DNA of 64,000 bases from NCBI GenBank assembly GCA_910589415.1, contig OU342631.1:16306001-16370000 (forward strand), given 5' to 3'. Made by a program: the position numbers and the translations under genes. The DNA is from Malachius bipustulatus. Taxonomy: Eukaryota > Arthropoda > Insecta > Coleoptera > Melyridae. The notes beneath the pieces are model-generated. The model ran no database searches. It was not told where the DNA came from and saw only the letters and a program-made list of their open reading frames with translations. Shown in pieces: positions 1 through 12,176 of the stretch. Numbering within the stretch: position 1 is the stretch's first letter; each line of letters begins with the position of its first letter.

Positions 1-230
1 ACATCCTCGAAAACTACCAATTTTTTAGAAATCGACTATTATTTTTTTTTTTTTTTGTAATGTTTACCCGGCTTTCTATAATAATAATTGTAAATATTTT
101 CCAATTGTTCGGCCCAAAATATATGGAGATAAAGAATAGGGTTAAATTAACTCCTCTCTATAAAGGTATTTCAGAATTACCCTCCCAATTTTTTGCGCCC
201 AATTTACGGACACACACTGTATATAATATA

Positions 231-1805
231 CAGGGTGAGTTTTTTTCAATGTTTAGTACAGGGATCTCGTGAAGTACTGCAGTTAGAGGAACGGTTAAAT
301 GGGGAAAGAAGTGCAGTTTTATGAGCTTAATTCGAAACAGCTTTTGTTTTTTTGAAAATCTCCATGGCTTCCTAGATATTTAACATAAAGTAAATTCCGC
401 GGATTTCTTTACATCGAGATAGCAGTCTTATTATTGAGATTAGAGAAAAATCGTAAATGAAAACCTTTTAGACGATTTCATAGACAATAAAACGGCGTTA
501 CAATTTTTTGTATTTGTTGTGTCATTTTCGAGCTATGACGTAAACTTTTGTTTTTTTAAATGTAAGTCATAGTTGGCTATGACATCATCCGATGTGTCTT
601 TTTTTTCTAGATACAACGATATAAAACTCGATATCGTTTTTTCGGGAAATAAAAAAGTTAGGACGGTTTTTAATTTTATTTCCTCAACTTAACTAGGCGG
701 CCATGAAAGCATAACTGATAGACCTTAGTTGAATTTGAAATTATACATAGATAATTTTGCAGAATAATTTGTAATCCTCTATGCAAACAATTATACTTAA
801 TTAACCACAAATTTTCTAATAGCCATCTAGTAACTCTAGAAAATATTATGAAACATTTGAATATAAAAGGTTAACGACGATTAAAATATCTGATGCGAAA
901 ATATCGTTCCGCAGCCCTGACAGCATTCTTTTGACACTGAATATAACATTCTATCATATCACGCTTCTCTTGGTTGGAAAACTCCATACTACTACCTAAT
1001 TCACCTTATTGCAGGTTATACGATCTAAGAACTTCTGCAAAACCTGACTGCCTACAAACTTAAAGTTCAATGGAAATTATAAGCCTCTAAGTAACTAACT
1101 GTCAAATTTTATAGTTTCACTGTTTCTGTTACTGTTGCTAAGCAACCGTCACATTTTGATATGAATTTTTAGTCTAAAGTTCTACAGCGTAGGTATAAGG
1201 TATTGTTACAAGATTTTTGAAAGATTAGAATTAAGATTAATATTTTTTTAAAAGTTCTCGAAAACTATAGCTATCCCGTTGAACTATTAATTCATATAAG
1301 AAAATCAATTCAAAATTAACTATTAAATTCAGCGCCTATACCACGTATTTGAGGAAATAAAATTAAAAACCGTCCTAACTTTTTTATTTCCCGAAAAAAT
1401 GATATCGAGTTTTATATCGTTGTATTTAGAAAAAAAAGACATATCGAATGATGTCATAGCCAACTATGACTTACATTTAAAAAAACACAAGTTTACGTCA
1501 TAGCTCGAAAATGACACAACAAATAAAAAAAATTGTAACGCCGTTTTATTGTCTATGAAATCGTCTAAAAGGTTTTCCTTTACGATTTTTCTCTAATCCC
1601 AATAATAAGACCGCTATCTCGGTGTAAATAAATCCGCGGAATTTACTTTATGTTAAATATCTAGGAAGCCATGGAGATTTTCAAAAAAACAAAAGCTGTT
1701 TCGAATTAAACTCATAAAACTGCACTTCTTTCCTAATTTAACCGTTCCTCTAACTCCAGTAGTTTACGAGATCCCTGTACTAAACATTGAAAAAAACTCA
1801 CGCTG
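231..1805. mobile_element. Foldback element A, long terminal inverted repeats
   Basis: Two arms of about 458 bp (231-688 and 1349-1805) are inverted copies of each other, separated by a 660-bp unique centre. The tip is CAGGGTGAG, with TA immediately outside both ends (229-230, 1806-1807). This fits a non-autonomous Tc1/mariner-type element (TA target duplication is known for that superfamily). No transposase reading frame is visible. Small indels and substitutions between the arms suggest moderate age. Just to the left, a CACACTG|TA sequence at 213-221 looks like the end of another, otherwise lost, element. Confidence 0.85.
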
Positions 1806-2840
1806 TATATGTAGGTACAATGTATCCTGTAGTATACTACAAACTATTTGTAAATTTTAGCGTCACCCTGTATTTTCAACAAGAGTATTTTTTCGACATT
1901 TTCTGCAAAATCTCGGAAACTAAGGACCAGAGAAGGTTTTGAGAAAATAACTTCTGAGATCCCTAAAAAATTTCCTTTCTATTGACACCTCGTAAATGCT
2001 AAGAAAATAAATAAAAATTCCTTTTCGCTCGGAAAAAAAACAAATTTCCTTGGACTTTTGGGAAAAAATAAGGCTTTATAAGTGTTGGGCGTTTTAGGTT
2101 TACCAGTTTCAGCGATAACGGGTGTTTTGTCGGCATTTTCGGCGATGAAAAAAAAAAATTAAAAATACCGCGCGAGTCTCAAAGATTCAAACTTTTGAAA
2201 AAACATTTTGGGATCAAAAAGTCATTTCCATTGACAAATCAAAATATTTTTTGAACTTTTAGGGAAACATGGAACCGCTTTTATAGTTTTCTGGTAAAAT
2301 ATACGCGCGTATCCCGAAGATTTACTAAAAATATTTTGTGAGTCCTGACCATTCACAATAAAGTGGGTGATTCTATAAAAGTTTTCTTTTTCATTTTATT
2401 ATGCGAACCCTTGAAAAGAGAGTTTTAATATTTGCTAAAACTCTAGGTAATGAACTTATAAAAAAAAAAAAACGTTTTATAGTGTTTGCCCTAATAAGAA
2501 AGTTCAAAGGCCAATAAAATAAATAAAAAATATATTTCAAAAAATCCAAACTAACTTGTAAAATTATTTTAAATTCATATTCATATAGGTGTATAACATT
2601 TATGATAAGTAATACCACCTTGACACAATGAGCGACTTATTCCTTTCTAATTCTTATTCAATTTAAAACAATAATAATTATTATTGCTTTTAATAGTTCT
2701 TTTGTTTGTGAGTTAAAACAAGAGGTTTATCCCAAATGGGGAATACACGACAAAAGACAAAGATAAGCATAAGAATATATTTTTAATCGAACTGGGGAAT
2801 TTTTAGATCTGTATTCTTGTAATGCAATTAACTTATTGTC
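1806..2840. other. AT-rich intergenic DNA
   Basis: No gene is seen. A CACCCTG|TA end-like sequence lies near 1865-1873, suggesting a decayed terminal fragment of another TA-type element. The rest is low-complexity AT-rich sequence with short unconvincing open frames. Confidence 0.5.
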
Positions 2841-2975
2841 TATTTAAAATAAACCTTTTCTCCCCACCTTTCAACTGAAAGCTAATTATTATCCTCCGCG
2901 ATTTAATATCGTTTGCTGACTTGGTCTTGGTCGCGACAGAGAATAGATCTTGTTTTGTAACAGAAGAAATCGCAG
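2841..2975 (+). promoter_or_regulatory. Candidate promoter and noncoding first exon of the Reeler gene
   Basis: A TATA-like box (TATTTAAAA, 2841) is followed 32 bp later by TCAACT, a fair arthropod initiator, and then by a short exon-like stretch ending at a strong donor, CGCAG|GTAAGT (junction 2975/2976). The Reeler coding exon has a splice acceptor (TTTTCAG) just before its ATG at 7599, so that gene needs an upstream noncoding exon. This is the best candidate on the strand, which would give an intron of about 4.6 kb. The pairing is inferred only. Confidence 0.35.
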
Positions 2976-5720
2976 GTAAGTGCGCTGCTCCTTCTTTTCA
3001 TAACAAGTTTTAATTATTATTCTTAAGCAATAATTAATTTATTACTTTTTATTCAATTGAAACAGACATAACTAAAAATTTAATTTACTTACTTTTGATT
3101 GAGTTGCTGAAAATTGTTAATTTATGTACCTACCTATTATTATTGATAAATTTTAAAATAATTAATTTTTTTTCAAAAGTAAAGTATAAGTAGGTGAATA
3201 GAAATTAAAATTATGCCCACATAAAATTTATGTTAATTCTATTTAGTTCAGCCAGATACTGATGAAGAGCCGGTATTTTTATTTCAACACCTGTTGCTCA
3301 ATTATTAGATAAGTGTGTTATGTGCTGCAAGATATCACACTAACTTTGGTGACGATTAAATGAAGAGTAAATTGTAAAATATCAAAATTTATATTTCTGT
3401 ATCAATTTGAAATTTAAAAACGTTTTCAAGAAAAATACGCAATAATTAAAAGTTATTTCCTTTATTAATAAATCGTAATTATTATTGTATTTCTTTATGT
3501 ATAATTAAATGCTTACGAAGCGTAAAAGTTATCGATGTGTATTAAAATATAAAACAAACAATAACCCCTCTCAAAACCATAGGAGAGGGTCGCGACATTG
3601 AGCAAATCCTTAGAAAATAATAATTACAATATCTAATACGTTAGGTAGAGGTAGGTACAAGAAGAAAGGCAAGGAAGTGAATAGATTACAAGGTTTCTTG
3701 CATACAGACACTTGCTAACATTTAATGATTGTTTAATAATAACTCCTTTTAAGAATTATTGTTGTTTGACATGAAATCTCCATGAAAGAAATCTTTGATC
3801 TACAGACTATTAATATTATTATGGGACTCCCCTGAAACGTTATGCTTTTTACCGATAGCTTTATACGTTTCAGACTAATTTTGACTATTTAAACATAGGT
3901 GGGTAATGTGAAAAAAATAAACCACTAAACAAAAATTAAATTATATGGTTAGGTATATATGGTTAGGTATATCACCAATAAGTTATTTGTATAGGTAATT
4001 AGGTAATTTTTAAAATTTTATAATAATTAAATTTTTTAAACAAAAATATAGGACTACACATAATACTTTTATGTACTTATACCCACAGGTACAACTTTGT
4101 TGTCTGAGATGTAGAAGATGAAAAAATATTTATAAACGATTTGCTCAATTATTGGAATCGCGCGCGTTGCGTGATTTTTATTTTTAAATCCAGCAGAGTG
4201 ATTCAGAACTATGGGATAGTAGTAGTAATATTTAGTGTCGCGAGAGAAGACCTTTGAGTAAAAGAACTGTTATAAAAGAAATAAATTTTCTTCTTCTTTT
4301 TAAAAAGAAACAGTTTTTAACGAATGTCGTTAAAACTATAATGCATTTCAATCTTCAGTGGACTCCAAAATGACGGCTATATGACACAATATGACTTGTA
4401 TAGTTTGTACCAAGGTATAAGGAAACTCGTAAATTATATTGCCATCATTAAGCTGTCCACAAATTACCCCTTAACAATAGAAAGAAATGTAAATAAACAC
4501 CTGGAATGGCAAACTTACTCAGTCTGCACTAATGCCGGTCAGGGCCGTATTAAGGTTTAAGCATCCTTTTTGTTTATACAAAAGCGGCTGGAGTAGAAAA
4601 TGTCCTGAATTTTACATATTATTATTTGGATTTCATTTAGATTTTTTTGTCTATTTCTTAATAAAAAAAATACACTATTGAGGACGACGTCACTTTACGA
4701 AAATCACCCAAACTCATCAAATGTCCACCGAAAAAGGGTAAAGAAAAAAGGGCAAAAGTGGCTAAATTTCGATAACCGCGTTTATGAGCACTTTTTTGAA
4801 GGAATTGAACTGAAATTTTTATAGTAGACAAGTACCTATACTAAAAACCTGTAACTTTAAAAAATTTCAAGAAGAAATGGAAAAAGGGAGGATATTAGAA
4901 TTTTTTTTTAATTTTTTGAAAAAAATTTTTTTTTGACATGGTGTTTATATCACTAAAATATAAAATTTTCTATTCTCAAAACTTTCTTGTAACTTTTTCC
5001 GAATTTAAAGGTAGTGTAAAAAAAACTTCTCCTTAGTGCGGTCCATTTTCGTCATAAACCATATCTGCAGACAGTTTACAGATATTTTATGGTACTTATT
5101 ATTTACGAGCTTCCTTATACCTTGGAATGAACAATACTAGTAGCATCAGCAACCCGTTATTAGCATCTCAATCGTTTTGAAATCCTCGAAAAGAAGTTAT
5201 TAAGTCTACCATCGCAGACATATGATAATATGCATGTATATTATTTATATTCATAATTTCAAAGTTTCTGAAATAGGTACGCGAAACAGTGTTATTATTA
5301 AAGACCGCCATATCAAAAGTACCAATTTCTATGTTAATGGGCTCCAAAATGGTGTCAATGTAGCTATGAAGTTTGGTATTCATAATTTTGTGAATCCCTC
5401 AAATAAATAGTTATTTTTACGTTATAAGACAGCGGTTAGTGAGTAGAGTATACTTATATGAGTGTGGAATGTTTATTGATACCTATGCTAAAATTTATGA
5501 GAAAAACAACTCTGGTTGTTTCTCATTAGGTACTATCATTTTAGTTAAATGTCATCTTGATATCTGATTGTTAATAAACTGACCAATCCAACGCATGGTT
5601 CCATTCTGACACACTTGTGATTGGTAGATATTATATCAATCCAGTATTTCTAAAATTTACCTGGTTGAATACTGTGATGTTCCATTAATTAAGGGGACTA
5701 AATTCGAATGTAAATACCTA
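2976..5720. other. Gene-free stretch, probably intronic, with a short inverted repeat
   Basis: No coding sequence is recognised. A 29-bp inverted repeat (4410-4438 and 5097-5125, core CCAAGGTATAAGGAA) flanks about 660 bp and may mark a decayed foldback element. The 4720-5040 interval between is A-rich and resembles the other element interiors. The rest is featureless AT-rich DNA. Confidence 0.45.
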
Positions 5721-7351
5721 CAGGATGTTTTTTAAGTTGATACTATATTTTTGAGTGTGTATTAGATTGGATTAAAGTTAACTTTTTTTTAATAACTTTT
5801 ATTAAATACCTAAGTAAAAAAGAAACGATATAAGTACAGGATGTTAAAAAAAAATTCAGTTTTCGCCGCATAATTTTGGCATTTCTCAATATTTTAATTT
5901 TATACCGAGAGGTTATTTATTATATTTTAAGCACATAAAACAAACAAAAACCCGGGAAAAAGAATCATCAGTGGCGTAGACACAGAGCATATGGACACCT
6001 TGTTTGCTCAACCACTTCTATGCCCATGATCCAAGACTTGCCTTATTATCAAAAATAAATTCCCTTGGGCTTTCCTATAAAAAAGGTGTATTTAAGAATA
6101 TTCGAAATTCCCCATAGGTTTTTAGTAAATTGAGTCTAAACTTCATCACACAGCAAAAATAAGCTAATTTTTCAATTTTAATAATTATTGATTATGAATA
6201 AAACACTAATGTTTTATAAAATTCTACTGTATATTGATGGATGGTAGAAACGTTACACGTGTTTTGCTACTTTTCATGTAGCATCTTCAGACGTAAATAA
6301 AATTATTGATACAGTAACATAGCAACAGTATTACCTAAGTGATCACAAAACAAGTAACTAGATTTAAATAAATTATTAAGAGAACTAACTAGATCATAAT
6401 GTAATTTCTTCAGAATCTTCTTAGTTGTTGATATCAAGAAGAAAATCAAGTAGTGGAGAACGATATGTGTCTAGTTGTTCATTTATTACTGTGTATTGTT
6501 GATTATGTAAATATGTAAAATGTAAATGTAAAAAAATATGTAAATATGAATATGTAAAGAGTTTAGGTGTTCGTTGTATCTAATTTCTAGATACAAAAAC
6601 TAAGAAGATTCTGAAGAAATTACATTATGATCTAGTTAGTTCTCTTAATAATTTATTTAAATCTAGTTACTTGTTTTGTGATCACTTAGGTAATACTGTT
6701 GCTATGTTACTATATCAATAATTTTATTTACGTCTGAAGATGCTACATGAAAAGTAGCAAAACACGTGTAACGTTTCTACCATCCATCAATATACAGTAG
6801 AATTTTATAAAACATTAGTGTTTTATTCATAATCAATAAGTATGCAGAGATTCTACGAAGTAAGGGTTGAAAACATAAATTTTATTTTAATAATTAATTG
6901 TTACCTTTGATCAATGATTTTGTATGGCTAAATAAATAGTATGAGGTAGTTTAGCTTCAATTTACTTAAAAACTATGGGAATTTCGAATATTTTTATAAG
7001 TATACCTTTTTTGTGAGAAATCACCAGGGAATCCAAGGCTGATAAGTGAAGTCTTGTAAGTCCACGAGCGTAGAAGTTGTTGAGCAAAAAAGGTCATATA
7101 CCCTCTGCATCTACACCACTGATGAATTTTCCCCTGTGTTTTTTTTTGTTTGGTGTGCTCTAAATTATAATAAATAACTTCTGTATCAAATTAAAATATT
7201 GAGAAATGTCCAAAAGTTGTGTGACAAAAACTGAAAAAAATATTTTTGATTTTCAACAACCTCGATCTCGTTTATTTTCAACTTATTTAAAAAAATTGTT
7301 TACTGTAATCCAATACAATTAAAAATAAAGTATCAACTTGAAAACACCCTG
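5721..7351. mobile_element. Foldback element B (outer, older)
   Basis: The left end, CAGGATGTTTTTTAAGTTGA, pairs with the right end, TCAACTTGAAAACACCCTG. TA lies outside both (5719-5720, 7352-7353). Diverged inverted homology runs inward to about 6180 and back from about 6845. A second tip-like CAGGATGTTAAAA lies at 5837, 116 bp inside the left end. The centre is occupied by a much cleaner palindrome (6185-6839), so this looks like an older TA-type element that received a later insertion. No transposase is seen. Confidence 0.75.
6185..6839. mobile_element. Near-perfect palindrome nested in element B, possibly Penelope-like
   Basis: The arms 6185-6426 and 6598-6839 (242 bp each) are almost identical inverted copies around a 171-bp spacer. 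Each arm carries, in one orientation, CTGAAGA followed by a TGCTAC...GTAGCA hairpin and AAAAC. This layout is reminiscent of the hammerhead-like motif in terminal repeats of Penelope-like elements (family knowledge). No reverse transcriptase is present. The arms are far less diverged than those of the surrounding element B, so this is a younger insertion or a recently converted palindrome. Confidence 0.6.
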
Positions 7352-7606
7352 TAAAGGATAGGACTGAGGATATGAAACTCGGGATAGAACTGTAGGAACT
7401 TCATTGCCACATTGTCTGTTTTTCTTAATTGTACGGAAATTAAATAAAATGAAAAATAACCATATTATACATAAAACATAATATAATAAAAATTGTTTCA
7501 TCCAGATAAGATCGAAACTTCTCCCGCCATTTCATTATTTAAGAGAAATATCCCAAATATTTAATTATAAATTATATTAAATTTTAAATATATTTTCAGA
7601 GACACC

Positions 7607-8246
7607 ATGAAAGGATTAGCCATCACCGTACTCTTATCCGCTCTAGTTAATAATGTCCTCAGTTATTCCAGTGGGGCACCTGTAGAAGTATGTGATGATA
7701 TGACCCCAAAACACCCCTTCAGTCCTCAAACATCTCCCATACCCTACCAGGTAATACTTGAACGATACTGTTTGTGCAACTTATAAAAAAATTGTTTAAA
7801 TAGGTAATCCCCAGTAAATCAACTGTTGCTCCTGGGGAGGAGATCGACTTAGTCATCAGTGGAAAGAAACCATTCAAGGGCTTCTTGTTGCAAGTGCGTA
7901 ACGGTGACCACGCTGTTGGTTCTTTTCTCATTCCTGACACCGACAGGAATGCAAAAGTGATCGATTGCCACGAAGGGAAAGGAGTATGATAAATTGAAAT
8001 TACTTGGAATTTTTTATTATTTCAATATTTTATAGAGCGCTGCCACTCATAAGAATGCTGACGATAAGAAAGAATTGAAACTGAAGTGGAAGGCTCCTTC
8101 TGCTGCTGGTGGTCTAACTATATAGTAAGTAAATACTTAATTTTAAAAGCCTATAGTCTTATTTGTATTTTTCTAGTGTCACGGTTGCTGAGACCGGTGA
8201 GGTATTCTGGGCTAAAAAACCTGTTGGAGCTATTACAGTGAGCTAG
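7607..8246 (+). CDS. Reeler-domain secreted defence-type protein
   Basis: Four coding exons: 7607-7750, 7804-7983, 8036-8124 and 8177-8246, giving 160 aa with all junctions in frame. Residues 1-19 form a signal peptide (hydrophobic core LAITVLLSAL). The rest matches the small single-domain Reeler family of insects (relatives of l(2)34Fc and of hemolymph defence protein Hdd11 by family resemblance), including the cysteine after SSGAPVEV, the block GFLLQVRN and the cysteine in KVIDCHEG. Such proteins are secreted and linked to immunity and melanisation; the molecular activity is unknown. A splice acceptor just upstream (exon start 7600) shows a noncoding first exon. AATAAA lies at 8268. The gene runs tail to tail with the MYND gene. 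Length is typical and no defect is seen. Confidence 0.9.
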
Positions 8247-8458
8247 GCACGACTGAGAGATATGAAGAATAAAATAGAATAGATTAATAAGTTTAACAAA
8301 TTTGTTTATTTTTCATTGTAAAATTAATAAAAAATTTATATGTTATAAGATTCTTATTAATAAGCTAAGACAATCACGTGCATTTCTCATCATCTCTTGA
8401 TGTTCTAATCTGTTATGTCAAGACACTTCTACGTCTACTGTTTGTACCATTTTGAGAC

Positions 8459-9700
8459 TTATTCCAAGACACATATCCATCCATTTTCATAAAATATAGG
8501 CTGATGTCTTGTTTCCCAATCCCGACACGGTTTACATGAAGCAAACGGATTGTCGCGGGGTTTTAAAATAATGTTTTCAGGGCTAGTAAACGGTTTCAGT
8601 CTTTCTAAATCTCGCAATATTTCTTGTGATGTGTAACCAGTAATAATAAGTGGGGTGTTACCGCGAACAAGTAAAGGAAGCGAGTCTTTCCAACTGTCTT
8701 CGTCAGTTCCATGAAACTCGTGTAATCCGCAATTATAAGCAACTATTATGTCTGGTTTTATTAATCCTTCAATATTATGATACATTTCTGGATGATATTC
8801 GAGAGAAGTGGCTCCTTTGCTCTTCTGATTATTACAAAAACCATACGGGTCCAGTAATTCTGGCCCAATTAGTTTAATTGAAATTTTATTTAAATTGGGC
8901 ATCCAGTGAAATAAGAATTCGAAGTAAAATGTCCAATCTATGTACAGCTCTGGTTTTCCCGCTCCTACTACATGGATTATTAAAGATTCAGCTTCATCCT
9001 TTTTAGATTTTACATAATTAATAGTTTTTAAAGCGTATACCAGAGAAGCAGCATGTGTAAGCATTTCTGTTATTCTAATAAATCGAATTAATCTATCTGA
9101 GATTTCTGGATATATCTCTAGCTCTATTTTATTCAGTAATTCTTCAATACTTGCAGGAAATTCGATACAGCCTTGCTCCTTTAAATTATAAGACAATTTA
9201 AGAACGGATTTATCAATATTATTAATTAACGCATCTCTATCTACTTCCATGCAAGCCCTCAAAGCCCCACAGAAGGCTTTATGGTTTTTATACTGTAACT
9301 CTTGATGTTCTTTTGAGCAGTAGAAGGCATTTAAGCACGATTCACAAGTTATTGAGCAGCTTCTAGAGTAACATTCAGAGCAAGCTTTAGGGAACATCCA
9401 CATCTGATTTTCATACAATGTAAGTTCTCTTTTAAGCAAGGTTTTCCATAAGAAACCGATGCTGGCCCTTTGACGAACCCACTCCTCCCAAGTAAGAGGT
9501 GAGTTAGTTGAAATGGTAGGAGCTGTTGTTTTAATGACTTTGCATAAAGTTTTATGATAAGGCCAGTCTTTCGATTGATGGTCTTTCGAGCAGTAGGAGA
9601 CGCTTTTACAACAAGAGCATGTTTTTAGATCTAGGCCCGTTTTTCTACAAATAGGGCACATACTGAAGTAATATGTGTTATAAATCGGCTCTTCTGACAT
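8459..9700 (-). CDS. Two-MYND-finger protein, MSS51-like
   Basis: A single-exon gene of 413 aa. Two complete MYND zinc fingers are visible: residues 15-53 (C15, C18, C28, C31, C37, H41, H49, C53) and 107-144 (C107, C110, C119, C122, C128, H132, H140, C144). The C-terminal half (about 215-413) contains LIIHVVGAGKPEL, KPDIIVAYNCGLHEF and TPLIITGYTSQE, resembling the C-terminal domain of MSS51 and ZMYND17 proteins. In yeast MSS51 is a mitochondrial translation activator; vertebrate MSS51 acts in muscle metabolism; the insect role is not established. No clear mitochondrial presequence is seen, since the N-terminus is acidic. Two fingers rather than one is a notable feature. A possible polyadenylation signal on this strand lies at 8305-8310. 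Confidence 0.8.
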   Translation of the reverse strand: MSEEPIYNTYYFSMCPICRKTGLDLKTCSCCKSVSYCSKDHQSKDWPYHKTLCKVIKTTAPTISTNSPLTWEEWVRQRASIGFLWKTLLKRELTLYENQMWMFPKACSECYSRSCSITCESCLNAFYCSKEHQELQYKNHKAFCGALRACMEVDRDALINNIDKSVLKLSYNLKEQGCIEFPASIEELLNKIELEIYPEISDRLIRFIRITEMLTHAASLVYALKTINYVKSKKDEAESLIIHVVGAGKPELYIDWTFYFEFLFHWMPNLNKISIKLIGPELLDPYGFCNNQKSKGATSLEYHPEMYHNIEGLIKPDIIVAYNCGLHEFHGTDEDSWKDSLPLLVRGNTPLIITGYTSQEILRDLERLKPFTSPENIILKPRDNPFASCKPCRDWETRHQPIFYENGWICVLE

Positions 9701-9967
9701 AATATTAGTTTGTTTGTCTCTTTTAGGTATAAACCTCTGTGCTTGCTAATTATTACCTAATGAAATAGAAAAAATATTAAAATTAGGATTACCAAATTGT
9801 GGTCAACGATTTCTTGTTCTGTTACAAATACTACTTAGGTACTTACTCAATTTTCCCAATTATATAACTGCGAAAACTAAAAAATCAAAATCTCTCAAAG
9901 TCTCAACTCCCGAGTTTTTCTTTTCCTTTTCAACCTTTTATTGTTTTGTTTTGTTTTTGTTTTGCAT

Positions 9968-10170
9968 TTCCTCTTCTTCTTCTTCTTCTTTTTCTCTCCC
10001 CTTGACGTGGCGAGAGAGTTTTCTTGGCCTCGCTCTGGAGCAACCCAGCCAGTTCAATGTATCATTTGTTTGTACATTGACTTCGGATATCGGGATAACA
10101 CTTTTAGTTCCGATGGGCTTTGCAGTTTGATTTTTTCTTTTTTCTGGTCTTCTTCTTCTTCTTCTTCTTC
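9968..10170. repeat. Two imperfect (TTC)n tracts
   Basis: TTCTTC runs occur at about 9971-9992 and 10144-10170. They create spurious phenylalanine/serine-rich or lysine-rich open frames on both strands, which should not be taken as genes. Confidence 0.85.
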
Positions 10171-10248
10171 GTCGGCGTCGGTTTTGGTTTGGGTGTTGTT
10201 GCTTGTTGCTTCTGGACAGTCAGGTCAGGAGTGTCAGGACAGCTTGCT

Positions 10249-10297
10249 AGGGTACCTGTATTACCGATACTAATAGTAAGTGTAAGTGTCGGGCACT
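10249..10297 (+). repeat. Dispersed hairpin repeat, copy 1
   Basis: Starts with GGGTACCTGTATTACCGA and can fold through CCGATACT...AGTGTCGG. A diverged copy lies at 30539-30585, inside the largest intron of the thioester-protein gene, with the same order of words (GGGTACCT, TATTACCG, ACTAA, GTAAG, GTCGG). The origin is unknown; it may be a short interspersed or mobile-element terminus. Confidence 0.5.
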
Positions 10298-12088
10298 CAG
10301 CCAAGGACTTAAACATGACATCTAATTTGTGAACTTTCTTCGGGTGTTGGGAGTCTTTGATTTCTTCTTGCAGTCCAGTTCATTTACTTTTGTCTTTTGT
10401 GTGATCATTATTTTATTCTTGTATAATTTTTATGAGGGCGTTTAGTCCAGAAAAGTGTAATGCGCATGCTCAGTTATCGACGCCATAGCAACGACGTTTA
10501 TAAAATTCAATACTTTTTGTTTCGTTTATATTATTTATTTATTAAAAGAAATTAGTGCTTGCTCTAGCTTCAACTCAAATCAACTCTCCAAATCCTCTGA
10601 TATTTGAATGATTACTTATTTTAATTTTTTATTTTAATATTAAAATTAATTACCATAGTTAGGCATTATGCCGCTATTCTAATAAAAAGTAAAAATAGAT
10701 GACTCGTGACATCATTTTGGAGAGTTGATTGCTTTTGATATATTTGCAATGATAATAATTCATCTTATTTCTTATGACGCCGTCATTAAGACTCATAAGA
10801 GTCATAATAAGTAATCATTCATAAGTAATAAAGCACAAGTAGTCAAAGATAGTCACGGCCATGAGAAAGATATCAAGTAAATTGCAGTCAAACCCAATTT
10901 TGACACTTTTTGGTCAAGAATTTTGACCTTTCAATTGACCTTTCTCCTTGTATTTTGTCTTTATAGATGCCGACAGTGATGACGTCAGTGGGCGGGGCGA
11001 ACGGCTAGGGTTCCATTAGACAAACGTTGTTTACAGGTTTGACGTTTACAGGTTTGCCAGTTCTGATGGAAGTTGTCTCGTCAAACATCAAAGCTCTAAA
11101 TGAGGTCTCTCATTAGTAGAACTTCAAAAGTGATGCAAATGTGATGGCATTTTATACCCTTAGGACAACAACTATACGTTTCCCAATGAGATAATCATTC
11201 TTCAATTCAATCAATCTGTAAATTAAAAAAACAATTAAACCATTGCCACTACCTGTTGAATTTGCTAGCAGGGTATTCTTACCTCAACGCTATTAGGTTT
11301 TGTTTTTCATGCTGGCGGGTACTGTTCCACGAATTATTTTAAGTTCCGCCTCGAACTCCATTCTCTCAACATGGCCAGATTCCACAGCATTTTCACCTTT
11401 GGAAAATGCTTTGGTTTCTTTGTAAAACAAACTGAGGATAAACTTGGAATTTTACGGGAACATCCAAATCAAATAAACCAAAACATCCTATCAATAAATA
11501 AATACCGACAGACGTACTATAAACTATACTATAACTAAATAAAGTAAGTTAAGTAACTGAACTGAACTACCTAATTTTAACTAAACTATAATATTCAGTA
11601 TTCATTCACTAATGGCATCAGTGGCATCACTAATGAATGACTTCAGTAATGGCTTCACTAATCACTTCGATGTCAATGGCGATTGGCGACTGGCGGAGGC
11701 GGGGTGAAAACATCACGTCAAACTTCAGGAAAAAACACGACAACTGACAACAATGACCACGTGAAGGGTTTGTTTGTATGGAACCAGAACCACTTAGCTC
11801 GGCCCTGTGACGTCACACTGACGGCGTCTCATCTTTAAAAGATTATGAGTGATATTTAGTAGAAGTTGTCAACTCAAACAATCGAGTGTGTCACTTGCTC
11901 CCACCTGACGTAAAAAGAAGAACTCCAGCCTTCCGCCCCCCGCCATCCCCTTCTGGTCACGATGCAAAACTTAAATTTTTAGGTTAGTTTAGTAACAATA
12001 GTAACTGACTAACTGACATGTCGTCAAGAAATAAATAAGAAAGAAGACCGAAAATTGGCTTGGTAATTATTTATTTTCTTTAAATCAC

Positions 12089-12165
12089 GTAAGTATCAAA
12101 AAATATTAACTCACTGTTCTCCTATTAGAAGGTACAGTGTAACTAACATCTTTCAAAATATTCAG
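12089..12165 (+). other. 5' UTR intron of RPB6
   Basis: Donor CAC|GTAAGT at 12088/12089 and acceptor ATATTCAG at 12165, eleven bases before the ATG. The intron is 77 bp, similar to others in the window. It places a noncoding first exon just upstream of 12088. Confidence 0.7.
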
Positions 12166-12176
12166 ATTTTGAAGCA

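Larger units (their letters stand above)
9701..12088. other. Divergent intergenic region between the MYND and RPB6 genes
   Basis: No gene is supported. It holds trinucleotide TTC tracts, one copy of a dispersed hairpin-forming repeat (about 10249-10297), and short inverted words (CAACTCTCCAAA near 10582 and TTGGAGAGTTG near 10718). Promoters for the two flanking genes must lie here. The noncoding first exon of RPB6 ends at 12088. Confidence 0.5.

Noticed and set aside
9941..10332. Overlapping open frames on both strands around 9.9-10.3 kb
   Set aside because: They are products of TTC/GAA repeats with no domain, and both strands are open, as expected of simple repeats.
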